Source: G963663775 sp963663775 (GTDB taxonomy: Bacteria; Bacillota; Clostridia; Oscillospirales; Butyricicoccaceae). From it: a DNA stretch of 64,000 nucleotides. The stretch's first letter is position 1. Every line of letters begins with the position of its first letter. The stretch is taken from contig OY760624.1 in NCBI GenBank assembly GCA_963663775.1, positions 1,240,001-1,304,000 on the forward strand, in the 5' to 3' direction. Below the pieces are notes generated by a model. The model searched no databases, was not told the DNA's origin, and was given only the letters and a program-made list of their open reading frames with translations. Positions 25,313 through 33,534 of the stretch are shown here, in pieces. A program made the position numbers and the translations under genes.

Positions 25313-26365
25313 ATGAATTTTTTAAATCCGAACAGAGATAAAATGATTAAATCACAGCAAAGCCAGATGCTCTTTACAGATGTTTTGGAAGAGATGCTGG
25401 AAACTAAAAAGGGTGGAGTGGCAGAAGCTACTTATGATAATTATCTTTATATATCATCGCATATCAAGAAAGGATTTCATGATATATTGATTGATGAAAT
25501 AAAACCTAAAGATTTAGAAGTGTTTTATCAATCGCTAAAAAGAGCAGATACAGGTGGGTTGTTTAGTGATTATACAGTTAGGGGCATACGAAAAATTGTC
25601 AATCTCACCTTAAGGTATGCATATGTAAATCAGTATATAAAAGAACCTATTTACACAAGAGGTATTAAGCTGAAGCCAGGATATAGGAAAACTAAGGATA
25701 GCAGGTTTTTATCGCTTGATGATGTTGCTAGTTTGTTGGAGGTTCTACAAGATCATCCGAAATATTATACCCTAGTACGTCTTTTGGTATCGACAGGCTT
25801 GCGTATTGGAGAAGCTTTAGCCTTAGAATATGCGGATTTTGATCGGGGTAACGGGGTTCTGCATGTTACGAAGTCACTTAAGAAAGGTGCCGTAAAGGAA
25901 AATTGCAATTATGCAAGAGAAACAATTATCAGTGATCCAAAGACTGTATCTGGAGCAAGAGATATACCAATTCCAGAGGAGGTCTTTAACCTAATAGAAA
26001 ATTGGAGATGCCACTCACGGTTGGGAAGAAGAGGAAGTTGTAAGAGGAGGGAGTCGAAGACATTAGTCTTTCAGACTAAAAAGGGAGCAGTTCATAGCTA
26101 CCACACTTTTATGTATAACTTTACGCAATATCTTAAGCGACACGGTTATCAAAAACATGTGACATTTCATATGCTGAGGCATACATATGGATCATTACAA
26201 CTTGAAAAAGGAGTGTCGTTAGCGGTTGTAAGTAGGCTTTTAGGGCATAAAAATATAGATATTACCGCAAATGTCTATATTACGATAACAAAGCCGCTAT
26301 TAACAGAGGCATCGGATTCTTGCATTGCGATATTGAAGGACATAGATGCTTCTATTAAGTTGTAG
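25313..26365 (+). CDS. Tyrosine recombinase, element integrase
   Basis: Site-specific recombinase for tRNA-Lys integration; about 350 residues. The SAM-like N-terminal core-binding domain is followed by the catalytic domain with STGLRIGEALALEY (Arg I), HMLRHTYGS (His-x-x-Arg), LLGHKNI (His) and VYITIT (nucleophile Tyr). The start is uncertain: the frame is open from 25199, ATG 25313 and 25343 are both without good ribosome sites. The stop lies 11 bases before attR, the standard ICE arrangement. It is divergent from the conjugation genes. Confidence 0.9.
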   Translation: MNFLNPNRDKMIKSQQSQMLFTDVLEEMLETKKGGVAEATYDNYLYISSHIKKGFHDILIDEIKPKDLEVFYQSLKRADTGGLFSDYTVRGIRKIVNLTLRYAYVNQYIKEPIYTRGIKLKPGYRKTKDSRFLSLDDVASLLEVLQDHPKYYTLVRLLVSTGLRIGEALALEYADFDRGNGVLHVTKSLKKGAVKENCNYARETIISDPKTVSGARDIPIPEEVFNLIENWRCHSRLGRRGSCKRRESKTLVFQTKKGAVHSYHTFMYNFTQYLKRHGYQKHVTFHMLRHTYGSLQLEKGVSLAVVSRLLGHKNIDITANVYITITKPLLTEASDSCIAILKDIDASIKL

Positions 26366-26376
26366 AAAGTACCTAT

Positions 26377-26425
26377 CTTTTAAGCAGGGTGTCCCGGGTT
26401 CGAATCCCGGATGGGCCACCAACAA
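26377..26425 (+). repeat. attR: 49-bp repeat of the tRNA-Lys 3' end
   Basis: Identical to 13758-13806. Only the 3' part of a tRNA is present, so this is not a functional tRNA gene. Confidence 0.93.
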
Positions 26426-26426
26426 T

Positions 26427-26473
26427 AAGTTCGGTTTTTAGTTGATTTAAAGCTAAAATACCGAACTTTTTTC
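26427..26473 (+). terminator. Displaced terminator of the tRNA operon
   Basis: AAGTTCGG (26427-26434) pairs with CCGAACTT (26461-26468), followed by TTTTC. It directly follows attR and was probably the original terminator of the tRNA array before insertion. Confidence 0.7.
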
Positions 26474-26491
26474 TTTTGTTTGGCATTAAAA

Positions 26492-26700
26492 TCATGCGTT
26501 TTCTGTTTTGATAGGAATTATTGATTTCAAGTCTTTTTCACTCTTTTCAAGTTTAAGTGTTGCACCATCACTTGCGCTATCCGCTCCGAAGTTCGCTATT
26601 TTTTCAGCAGCATCAGAAAGAGTATCATCTCGCATGTGAGTATAGATTTTTGCTGTGATTGTAATGTTGCTATGACCCATCAAATATTGGTTTCTGCGGT
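26492..26700 (-). pseudogene. C-terminal fragment of a second tyrosine integrase
   Basis: About 69 residues beginning QYLMGHSNITITAKIYTHM, containing the LMGHS histidine and the YTH nucleophile region of phage-type integrases. The N-terminal part is lost; sequence further 5' is unrelated and merges with the tape-measure fragment. It is a relic of another element, distinct from the 25313 integrase. Confidence 0.75.
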
Positions 26701-26757
26701 TGCAATCTACAAGAGTAAGCAAGATGATGTGATTTCTACGGATGAAAAAGCGTATGA

Positions 26758-27531
26758 AGCTGCAAAAAACTGCGTGAAGAAACTGAAAAAGATGTTGATG
26801 CGTGGAACGACAGAACCAAAGCCACACAGGATAATATCGACACTAGCCTTTCGTCTTTTCGCACCGTAGAATCCGAAATTGACGAATTATCCGGTCTTTT
26901 AGACGCAAACGGAAAAGTAAAAGATGGATATGAGGGGCGAGCAAGAGCGCTTACCGAACTGATTAACAATGTTATTCCAGATGCAATCCAATGGAACGAG
27001 GACGAAGCGGACAGCTATGCGGAAATATCGGAATCCATCCAGGATGTAATTGCCCAGAAAAAGGCGGAAGCGATTCTGGATTCCATGGCGGGAGACTATG
27101 CAGAAGCGCAGAAAAACTACATCGAAGTTGAAAAAGAACGGCTGCAGGCACAAAACGATTTGTCTTCCGCAACAGACGATTTGAAAGATGCGCAAGACCG
27201 TTTGAGTGAAGCAACTCGCAACAGTGGTGGTATGCCGACAGAGGAATATAAAGCCGCCACGGAAGCGTTCCAAGACCAGTCTAAACGGGTGGAAGAGTTG
27301 CAAGAGAGGTACAATGATTTGGACGGTCAAGCCAAATCGTTCTATGATACCATGAGCAATTACGAAAATCTGGAAACTGCCATTTCGCAAGGTTCTGATA
27401 CAATTAACGCTGCGTTAAGTAATATCCAAACCTCTTTGAAAACCTCTGGGGATTCCACCCTCGCAGAATTACAGGCGCAGAGCGACAACCTGCAAGCCGT
27501 TTATGACGGCATGGCACAGCGTGCATCTGAT
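26758..27531 (+). pseudogene. Internal fragment of a phage tail tape-measure protein
   Basis: An open frame of about 258 codons without a start, rich in Lys/Glu/Ala heptads (for example AEAQKNYIEVEKERLQAQ), as in tape-measure coiled coils. Homology-like composition stops near 27525 and the frame continues into unrelated sequence to 27744. Head joined to the integrase relic by deletion. Prophage remnant. Confidence 0.65.
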
Positions 27532-27736
27532 TGCCCTCGCTCACGAGTATATGGCTTTCACTTTATGCGGCATCCTCTTGCTCGCTGTTCCCTGGGTGTG
27601 ATTACATCATCTAATATATGGTCGTACATGCAAATTGGCGAATCTCATAAATATATGATCATATTTCTATATGTTTTTATATGGTCGTATATTAAGAAAT
27701 GTGCTATAATATTGCTAAAATGGAGGAGGTTCATTC

Positions 27737-27936
27737 ATGGATAATGGGAACAAAAAAATGATGCGCAGAAACGAGCGCACCAGAAGTATATGGAGAAATT
27801 TGTAGAAGTCAAAGTACGAATGACCCCAGAACGCCGTACCGAAATACAGGAGCATGCCGCAGCGCACAGTGAGAGCGCCACGGCATTTATCAATCGCGCT
27901 ATAGAGGAAACTATACAGAGGGATAAAGGCGCATAG
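27737..27936 (+). pseudogene. RHH antitoxin-like gene with a -1 frameshift at A7
   Basis: GGAGGAGG precedes ATG 27737 (MDNGNKK), but the frame stops after 22 codons. A -1 shift at the seven-A run (27752-27758) restores a frame to 27936 that ends with an RHH-like segment: VEVKVRMTPERRTEIQEHA and SATAFINRAIEETI. Either one A was lost, or the slippery A-AAA-AAA is used for programmed frameshifting; ATG 27790 would also make a 48-residue protein. Palindromic motifs ATATGGTCGTA occur at 27616 and 27680 upstream and may be operators. Confidence 0.6.
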
Positions 27937-27997
27937 AGCGGATGCCAAGTGTAAATACTCAACATTTTTATGTATGGTAAATCTTTTATTATTGTTG

Positions 27998-28026
27998 TTG
28001 ACATTAAATACAGATTTCCGTATAAT
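27998..28026 (+). promoter_or_regulatory. Consensus promoter of the type III TA locus
   Basis: TTGACA (27998-28003), 17-base spacer, TATAAT (28021-28026). Confidence 0.8.
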
Positions 28027-28032
28027 AATAGT

Positions 28033-28190
28033 ACAGGAAGAGGACTTCCTCTTTCCCCGAAAGTCATGGAAAGAATATGACTTATGTGTATGTTACACCT
28101 CCGTAAACGACGGGGTGCCTAAAACGTAGAATATCGTTTACTTGTAAGTGCGACCTGCTTTCCTTAATTGTGGAAGCAGGTCACGATTTT
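28033..28190 (+). ncRNA. Candidate antitoxin RNA with terminator
   Basis: Non-coding transcript between the promoter and the toxin-like gene. It has several short helices (AAGTCAT/ATGACTT; GTAAACGA 28103-28110 with TCGTTTAC 28134-28141). It closes with a terminator, GACCTGCTTTCC (28152-28163) with GGAAGCAGGTC (28172-28182). Type III antitoxins have this promoter-RNA-terminator-toxin order. The expected exact tandem repeats are not obvious by eye. Confidence 0.5.
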
Positions 28191-28210
28191 ATGGAGATTA
28201 TAGATAGAGA

Positions 28211-28678
28211 ATGAGATTTGTTTCTATTAGCAATCGCTTTTTTGAGATTTGCTCTAAAGATCACGAACTTCTAGATAATAAGAATAGAAGACCTTATGTT
28301 TTCATCTTAAAATTGCGATATAAGGGCAAGAAATATGATTTTGCTGTTCTTTTTCGCTCAAACATAGCAGAGAACACCCCAAAAGAGCAATACTTTCCGC
28401 TGCCGCCACGATCAACTACTCGCCCCGGCAGACATCACGGCCTGCATTATCTAAAAATGTTTCCAATCACTAAACGGTATCAAGAAGCTTTTAGAGTAGA
28501 CAAAGATTCTCATTATTCTAAAGTTCAACAGTTTATTGAAAAACATAAAAAAGATGTTATTGAACAATGCCAACAATACCAACAATACTTAGACGCATAT
28601 TCTGCCGGAGAAATGCCCATGTATGCGACAAATATTGATTACATAAGTTCTGTTTTATTCAACTCCGAGGATAGATAA
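28211..28678 (+). CDS. Probable type III toxin endoribonuclease (ToxN/AbiQ/CptN/TenpN-like)
   Basis: 155 residues. RRPYVFILKLRYKGKKYDFA followed by VLFRSNI is the hallmark N-terminal strand pair of type III toxins, and HHGLHYLKMFPI fits their mid region. They cut RNA and are held inactive by a repeated RNA encoded upstream; many abort phage infection. The gene follows a structured RNA and a leaky-looking terminator, as expected. The subfamily cannot be fixed by eye. Weak GGAG 14 bases ahead of the ATG. No frameshift seen. Confidence 0.6.
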   Translation: MRFVSISNRFFEICSKDHELLDNKNRRPYVFILKLRYKGKKYDFAVLFRSNIAENTPKEQYFPLPPRSTTRPGRHHGLHYLKMFPITKRYQEAFRVDKDSHYSKVQQFIEKHKKDVIEQCQQYQQYLDAYSAGEMPMYATNIDYISSVLFNSEDR

Positions 28679-28766
28679 ATTCCTTTTATCCACACTGGTG
28701 TAGAGTATTCTTCCAATTGCGCAGGATATTATTACAAAGCTTGACATATTGCCAGAGGGTGACCAG

Positions 28767-28910
28767 ATGCTTATATATGAACCTGTAAGAAAACTAGTGC
28801 TTGCATGGGATCCCGACTTTACAAAGCTGACAGCAGCCGAATGTGAAGCCTTAGAGCATGCCAAAGAAAGCGGATATGTACCAGCAAACGAAATCAACTG
28901 GGACGAATAA
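28767..28910 (+). CDS. Small acidic protein, 47 residues
   Basis: MLIYEPVRKLVLAWDPDF followed by TKLTAAECEALEHAKESG, ending EINWDE. AGAGGGTGACC precedes ATG 28767. The same frame is open upstream to 28702 (including DILPEGDQ), so the start may be lost or non-ATG. Proteins with this tail are common beside mobile-element genes; function unknown. Confidence 0.45.
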   Translation: MLIYEPVRKLVLAWDPDFTKLTAAECEALEHAKESGYVPANEINWDE

Positions 28911-28934
28911 AGGGGCGAAACCGCCCCTCCTTTA
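28911..28934 (+). terminator. Intrinsic terminator
   Basis: AGGGGCG (28911-28917) with CGCCCCT (28922-28928) then CCTTTA, directly after the small gene. Confidence 0.6.
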
Positions 28935-29342
28935 TGCCTGTTGACTTTCTTAAACTGTCGTAGTATTATAATTACTGTGATTGTGCTACACATGCTTGCG
29001 GGGCGTGTAGCCGGAGGGCGTTCCTGCGGGAGCGTCTTTCTTTTATTTAGCTATGTACCTTTAGGATACCAGAGGACGGAACGGGCAGCCGTCACCCAAT
29101 GTTAGGAGATGTGGGACTGTCACCCCACCTAGTATCAATCAACGTTAAGGGTGCTCTGAAAAGGGCACTCTTTTTATTTTGCCCCTCTAAAAATCTGGTG
29201 TTTGCCTTGGTGTTTATTTGGTGTTTATGCGCACCAAAACAGGTTTACGCAGAGTGTTGCAGAATGCATGATAATGGTATGTATAATGTAGTAAATCTCG
29301 CTAAATCATTGCAAATTCTATAAAATAACACGCTGTGCAATA
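28935..29342. other. Non-coding phage/ICE debris with two terminators
   Basis: No gene supported. Hairpins with T runs lie at about 29029-29055 and 29149-29175 (GGGTGCTCTGAAAAGGGCACTCTTTTT region). Confidence 0.35.
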
Positions 29343-29400
29343 CACTTAAAATCCCTCGGTAGAATATACCGTGCCGGTTCGAGTCCGGCCAGCGGCACCA
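29343..29400 (+). pseudogene. 3' half of tRNA-Leu(TAA), second attachment-site relic
   Basis: From the anticodon loop (CTTAAAA) through the long variable arm CCCTCGGTAGAATATACCG-like segment, T arm GCCGGTTCGAGTCCGGC, acceptor strand and CCA. The 5' half is absent from the window, so this is an att site left by another integration into tRNA-Leu. Confidence 0.75.
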
Positions 29401-29402
29401 AG

Positions 29403-29431
29403 AAAACCCTACACAAATGTGTAGGGTTTTC
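29403..29431 (+). terminator. Terminator after the tRNA-Leu relic
   Basis: AAAACCCTACA (29403-29413) with TGTAGGGTTTT (29420-29430). Confidence 0.8.
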
Positions 29432-30281
29432 GTTTGTTTTCGTCACAAATCCGTGACGATTTGTTATAAAAAGTTGAGGATAGAAATTTAGTATCTTTCA
29501 TCAAAAATCCTGTCTTATGGTGAAAAACAGAAATTCTCTACCGGTTTTTTTATTTTTCGAGAAACCGTATATTTGATTTTCTGCAGTAGCTGTGGTCTTT
29601 TATGAAAAATTTGTAGTTTAAAAGTTTTACGAGTTCGTTTACTTGATAACGATACGCTTGATAGGATATAGGGATTTTGTTGATTATTTGTAAAATTATC
29701 ATATGTGTACGGAGACAGGATAAATGACAAACGGGACAAGGCGGGATAAGACGGGAATGGATAGGAAAAACCTGTGACAAAGACGGGAAACAGGCGGGTA
29801 AACGCGGGAAAATGTGAGAAATCAGCATGGGCATGGATAGAAATATTGAGATGAGGCGTCAGCGCGGTCGGCGTCTTTCTTTTTGGGCAGAAACGGCACA
29901 GGATGCGGCACACGCGGTGCGTGGGCATTTGCACAAGAATATACGGCGAGCCTCGCAAAATTGCGTTGTGCGGCGGTTTTTGGCGTAAGAAAAGACCGCT
30001 CGACACATCCCGGAAGTCACAGCAGCTGACGAAGAGGAAGGTCTCGCAGTCTCTTTTGGTATTATAGCAGGTGACAGACAAAGCGTTATAACAGGGGCGT
30101 TACAGCGCACAGAAACGGCAAAATTTGCGCAGAAAATGCGTTAAAACACCGTGCAAAGCGTTACTGACAGTGTTAGAGCGTGCGAATAGTAACAGCAAAA
30201 ATAGTGCAAATCTATAAAAAAGCAATCGGACATATTTTTGATTAAAAATTTAATCAAATGAGCGCAAAAAAGGCGCACCTA
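29432..30281. other. Long non-coding stretch with iterated CGGGA boxes
   Basis: No gene with a convincing start. A 188-codon minus-strand frame (29515-30081) is low-complexity and without ribosome site. A plus-strand frame at 29827-29988 (53 codons) is possible but unsupported. GCGTTA occurs four times between 30082 and 30166. Confidence 0.4.
29730..29812. repeat. Six CGGG(A/T) boxes on a 10-11 base rhythm
   Basis: CGGGA/T boxes start at 29732, 29742, 29752, 29784, 29795 and 29805: spacings 10, 10, 32, 11, 10, all near multiples of a helical turn. This suggests cooperative protein binding on one DNA face, such as iterons. Confidence 0.55.
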
Positions 30282-30764
30282 TCAGACGATTCCGTGACCG
30301 GATTTCTGGTCATTTTCAGAGTCGCTTTTTTGCTGCTTGTTGGTGTCGAAGTATGTGGAGTAGATGGACTCTTTTTTCTGCTCAACAATACGCTTGTACT
30401 TAAAATAGACGAGGTCGAATATCTCCTCTACGTGCCAAGCCGGGAGCAACCGGAACATAGCTACCAAATCGGCTTCCATTTCAGAGAGCGGACTACCATT
30501 ACACATCAGTCCTTGTTCTGATTTCAGAATCTCTAAGTTCAGAGATTCTTCTGGGTGGTCATGATATTCTTTCCCTGTTAGTATCCAATCAATAGAGCAG
30601 TCTAATACTCGACTCAGCGATATAAGTGTTTGAACGGAAGGAGAATACTTGTCATTTTCCAACTCGCTTAAGTTACCTGTTTTAATATTTTCCGATTCAA
30701 AAATATCTTTCATTTTGAGTTTCAGTTCTTTTCTTCTGCAACGGATGCGTTCTCCAATAGTCAT
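30282..30764 (-). CDS. XRE-family repressor
   Basis: 160 residues; N-terminal Cro/CI helix-turn-helix (IGERIRCRRKELKLKMKDIF, then GNLSELENDKYSPSVQTLI) and a C-terminal helical region with LPAWHVEEIFDLVYFKYKR. AAAGGGGT precedes ATG 30764. The intergenic region holds a 14-bp inverted repeat overlapping a strong opposite promoter, so it is probably the immunity repressor of the surrounding element. Confidence 0.85.
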   Translation of the reverse strand: MTIGERIRCRRKELKLKMKDIFESENIKTGNLSELENDKYSPSVQTLISLSRVLDCSIDWILTGKEYHDHPEESLNLEILKSEQGLMCNGSPLSEMEADLVAMFRLLPAWHVEEIFDLVYFKYKRIVEQKKESIYSTYFDTNKQQKSDSENDQKSGHGIV

Positions 30765-30798
30765 AGATAGACCCCTTTCTGATATCAAAGACAAAAAT

Positions 30799-30849
30799 CT
30801 CTGTATTCAGATATTTTACCTTGACAACATCTGAATACAGAGTTAAAAT
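30799..30849 (+). promoter_or_regulatory. Repressible promoter with 14-bp inverted-repeat operator
   Basis: CTCTGTATTCAGAT (30799-30812) and its exact inverse (30829-30842). Between and over them lie TTGACA (30821-30826), 17-base spacer and TAAAAT (30844-30849) on the plus strand. The second operator arm fills the spacer. On the minus strand TTGTCA lies at 30827-30822. Confidence 0.8.
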
Positions 30850-30927
30850 AACATTAGATTAAATATTAAATCAAATAAAGCATATCACAAGTATCCATAA
30901 AACGGAATAGCGAATGGAGACGTTTGC

Positions 30928-30960
30928 ATGAGAAACGGTAAAAAACCAACTCGTAAGTAG
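30928..30960 (+). pseudogene. DUF6906-like gene start, cut after ten codons
   Basis: ATGGAGACG precedes ATG 30928; MRNGKKPTRK matches the constant beginning of DUF6906 proteins, then TAG. The regulated promoter at 30821 would transcribe it. The body of the gene is missing. Sequence from 30985 (GGATAATTCCATAGCAC) resembles a stretch near one end of the IS91-type elements (48010-48060), suggesting an IS relic at the break. Confidence 0.45.
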
Positions 30961-31710
30961 ATGGATACTGCACAGAAGAGGGCGAATGTGATGGATAATT
31001 CCATAGCACCAAGCCGTCACCTATGGGGAAAATATAATTTCTCTTATCTGAAATGCCAATATGCAAAGCATGCTCTAAAGCCTTATAAATCAAGGCTTTC
31101 CACTAATTGAGAAGAGAGAAATTATACTTTTGGGCATAGCAAACAAGCCTCCACTAGTATCATTCCAGCCGCTTTTCATTAGAGGACACGTGGTTTATAT
31201 TGTGGTATAATTTTATCAGCTTATGGAATCACTGTTAATACCACCGCCGCAGGCAGTTTAGTGCTTTGATTAAAATACGATCAAGCAGGGAGCCTGATTT
31301 ATGTCGCTTCGATTTTATGTAGATTCTAAAATACACAGCAGTAAATCTGCGAAAAACGTTTGATTGGAGTTTCTTCTCAAAAAGGCAGTGTTCCTTTCCA
31401 TGTAATTAACTTTTCAATAGCTTTCATGCTGATATAAGGCTTAAAAGCTATTGAAAAGTTAAGTGTGAAGTTGATCCTATTTTACTATATAAACAATTTA
31501 TTCAATTTTAGAATCTTCATCATCTTCTTCATTCGTATCATAATTATGACCATACCTTTCCGCTACGCTACAAGGCACAAAAGGGATATGAAACCCAATT
31601 GGCAGAGCGTAGCAATCGAAAATTTGTTAAACTGTACTTGAGGAAGCAGGCACACTACAGAGCACGTGGAGGTGAGTGGGCACAGCCTGTCAGCTGACCG
31701 TATAATTATG
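30961..31710. other. Non-coding region with a 19-bp perfect inverted repeat
   Basis: No gene supported. 31406-31424 pairs perfectly with 31444-31462 (19-base spacer). The left IS110 boundary probably lies near 31560-31600. Confidence 0.4.
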
Positions 31711-31850
31711 TGTGCCGGACGCTCTTTCAAGCACAAATGAGTAGGGCATTGCACCCTGTAAACTTATCTTTGGAGAGACGGACTACTTCAATCTTTCAGT
31801 GAGCGTCCAGTCCCTGCCTGTTCCCTCGAATCACTGTTTTGAGGGGATGT
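31711..31850 (+). ncRNA. Candidate IS110 bridge/guide RNA region
   Basis: IS110-group elements encode a structured RNA in the non-coding end before the transposase that pairs with donor and target DNA (established for IS621). Here TATAAT at 31701-31706 precedes about 140 bases without a gene. GGACGCTC (31717-31724) pairs with GAGCGTCC (31801-31808), enclosing further hairpins. Boundaries are estimates. Confidence 0.45.
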
Positions 31851-31853
31851 GCT

Positions 31854-33088
31854 ATGCTCAAAATTGTTTATCCAATTTGCTGTGGGATGGATGTTCACAA
31901 ATCTTTCTTTGTAGCTTGTATTGCAAGCACTGACAGCAAAGGCATTACCAGTTACAAAAGCAAGCGATTTTCTACCTTTACCGGAGACCTGCGCCGATGT
32001 GCTGAATGGTTAAGCGAGAACAACTGCAACGATGTGTGTATGGAATCCACAGGGAAGTATTGGATTCCCATTTACAACATCCTGGAATCCAGTTGCAAAA
32101 TCGTTCTTGCTCACCCGAAGTACGTGAAGGCAATCCGTGGCAAGAAAACCGACAAAAAGGATGCTAAGTGGATTGCCGACATCTTCAAACACGATTTGAT
32201 TTCCGGTAGCTTTATCCCGCCTGCCGACATCCGCCAGCTTCGTGATTTGGTTCGCTATCGCTGGAAATTGACCAATTTTACCACCGGCGAGAAAAACCGT
32301 GCACTAAATTGTCTCACCGTTTCTAACTTCAAGCTAGATGATGTGTTCTCTGATGTGTTTGGGAAAGCATCTTCTGCTATCATCAGTAGAATTTTGGAGA
32401 ATCCCAGTGAAAAAATCTCCGATGTTTCCGAATTTCGAACAAAAGGCATGAAAGCCACCAACGAGCAAGTCCTTGCCGCTGTAAACGGAGAGATGTGTGC
32501 TGAACAGGCTGAAAAGCTCCGCATCATCCGTTCTCACATGGATAGCCTTGCATTATGCAAGCTGAATTTGGAGTCTCTGATTCTTTCGACTGCCGAGAAA
32601 TATTTGCCCCAGTTAAACCTTGTTGTAACGGTGCCAGGTATCCAGTCCTTTGCCGCAGTTGCTGTGGTTGCGGAAATTGGCGTGGATATGTCTGTGTTTC
32701 CCTCCTCAAAGCATCTATGCTCTTGGGCTGGACTTACACCGCAGAACAATGAGAGTGCTGGAAAGAAGAAAACCACCAGAATCAGCCGTGCAGGGGCTTA
32801 CATCAAACCATTACTGGTACAATGCGCACTTTGTGCCATCCGTGCTAAGCAGAATCCAGAAGCCGCTACCTTTCCTTAAAGAAACGGCGGGGGCACAAGA
32901 AAGCCATCATTGCCATCGCCAGAATGCTGCTGACCGCCATCTACAACATTCTGAAAAAGAATGAACCCTACAATCCGGAACTTTACCGAAAAGGTGATAG
33001 CCCTCCAGCGCATCGGGAAGTTTCTGTTGAACAGGCTGTTTTTATCTTACAGCGGCAAGGATATCTCGTTCAGCCTCCATCACAATAA
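31854..33088 (+). pseudogene. IS110-family transposase, frameshifted near the 3' end
   Basis: DEDD RuvC-like transposase: GMDVHKSFF, MESTGKYW and TDKKDAKW give the acidic residues, and VTVPGIQSFAAVAVVAEIG is the conserved C-terminal region. The frame breaks at about 32862 (AKQNPEAATFP and stop). The remainder, RGHKKAIIAIARMLL to QRQGYLVQPPSQ, continues in another frame to 33088. The serine-containing C-terminal domain is partly before the break. GAGGGGATG precedes ATG 31854. Probably inactive. Confidence 0.85.
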
Positions 33089-33160
33089 TTTGTGTTTAAT
33101 TTTTTTGACCGCCTTCGGACGGCTTGCTTTCGTGCGCCCTTTTTCGGATTGATGCGCAAA

Positions 33161-33286
33161 TTACAATGTTTCAAACTTATTGTCCATAAAAAATTGTTCT
33201 GCATTTTTTTGTGCTTCCTGCAGTTCTCTGATTGCATCAGTTACTTTATTAAATAGTTCTATATACATTTTCTTGTGATTTTCCAT
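33161..33286 (-). CDS. Small 41-residue helical protein
   Basis: MENHKKMYIELFNKVTDAI followed by a Gln/Ala-rich helix and FETL. GGAGGGGGTGATGAGC precedes ATG 33286, a very good ribosome site. Similar short proteins are common in clostridial prophages; no function known. Confidence 0.65.
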   Translation of the reverse strand: MENHKKMYIELFNKVTDAIRELQEAQKNAEQFFMDNKFETL

Positions 33287-33468
33287 GCTCATCACCCCCT
33301 CCGCTTAAGGATATTATTACATAAAAGGAAATAATAATCAATCTTAAAATTGGTGAATTAACACATCAGTCAACTTGCCGAATTATAGTTTTTATTAAAC
33401 ATTATTCTATGTACAAACACATGTGAATTAGGATATGATTCCTTTCTTGAATTTTAGGATGAATATAA

Positions 33469-33497
33469 TTGACAAACTAAAGTGATAATAATATGAT
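33469..33497 (+). promoter_or_regulatory. Promoter of the agr operon
   Basis: TTGACA (33469-33474), 17-base spacer, TATGAT (33492-33497), 38 bases before the regulator start. Confidence 0.75.
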
Positions 33498-33534
33498 AAG
33501 GGTGATAGAATAAAACGTATACTAGGAAGAAGAT

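Larger units (their letters stand above)
13758..26425. mobile_element. Decayed integrative conjugative element in tRNA-Lys
   Basis: Bounded by 49-bp att repeats with the integrase gene ending 11 bases before attR. Recognisable conjugation parts are a Maff2-like pilin-type protein, PrgI and a C-terminally truncated VirB4. A VirD4 coupling protein, relaxase and peptidoglycan hydrolase are absent, so self-transfer is unlikely although excision may still occur. Cargo includes the SIR2-like/nuclease-like pair, a Y-family polymerase, and a block of small genes with its own repressor. A fragment of the same polymerase type at 56460-56636 shows that related elements visited this genome more than once. 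Confidence 0.85.

Noticed and set aside
26377..26425. Second tRNA-Lys gene
   Set aside because: Only the 3' part is present; it is the attR repeat.
29515..30081. 188-codon minus-strand frame near the tRNA-Leu relic
   Set aside because: Low-complexity Phe/Ser/Pro-rich translation, no ribosome site, overlaps the phased CGGGA boxes.
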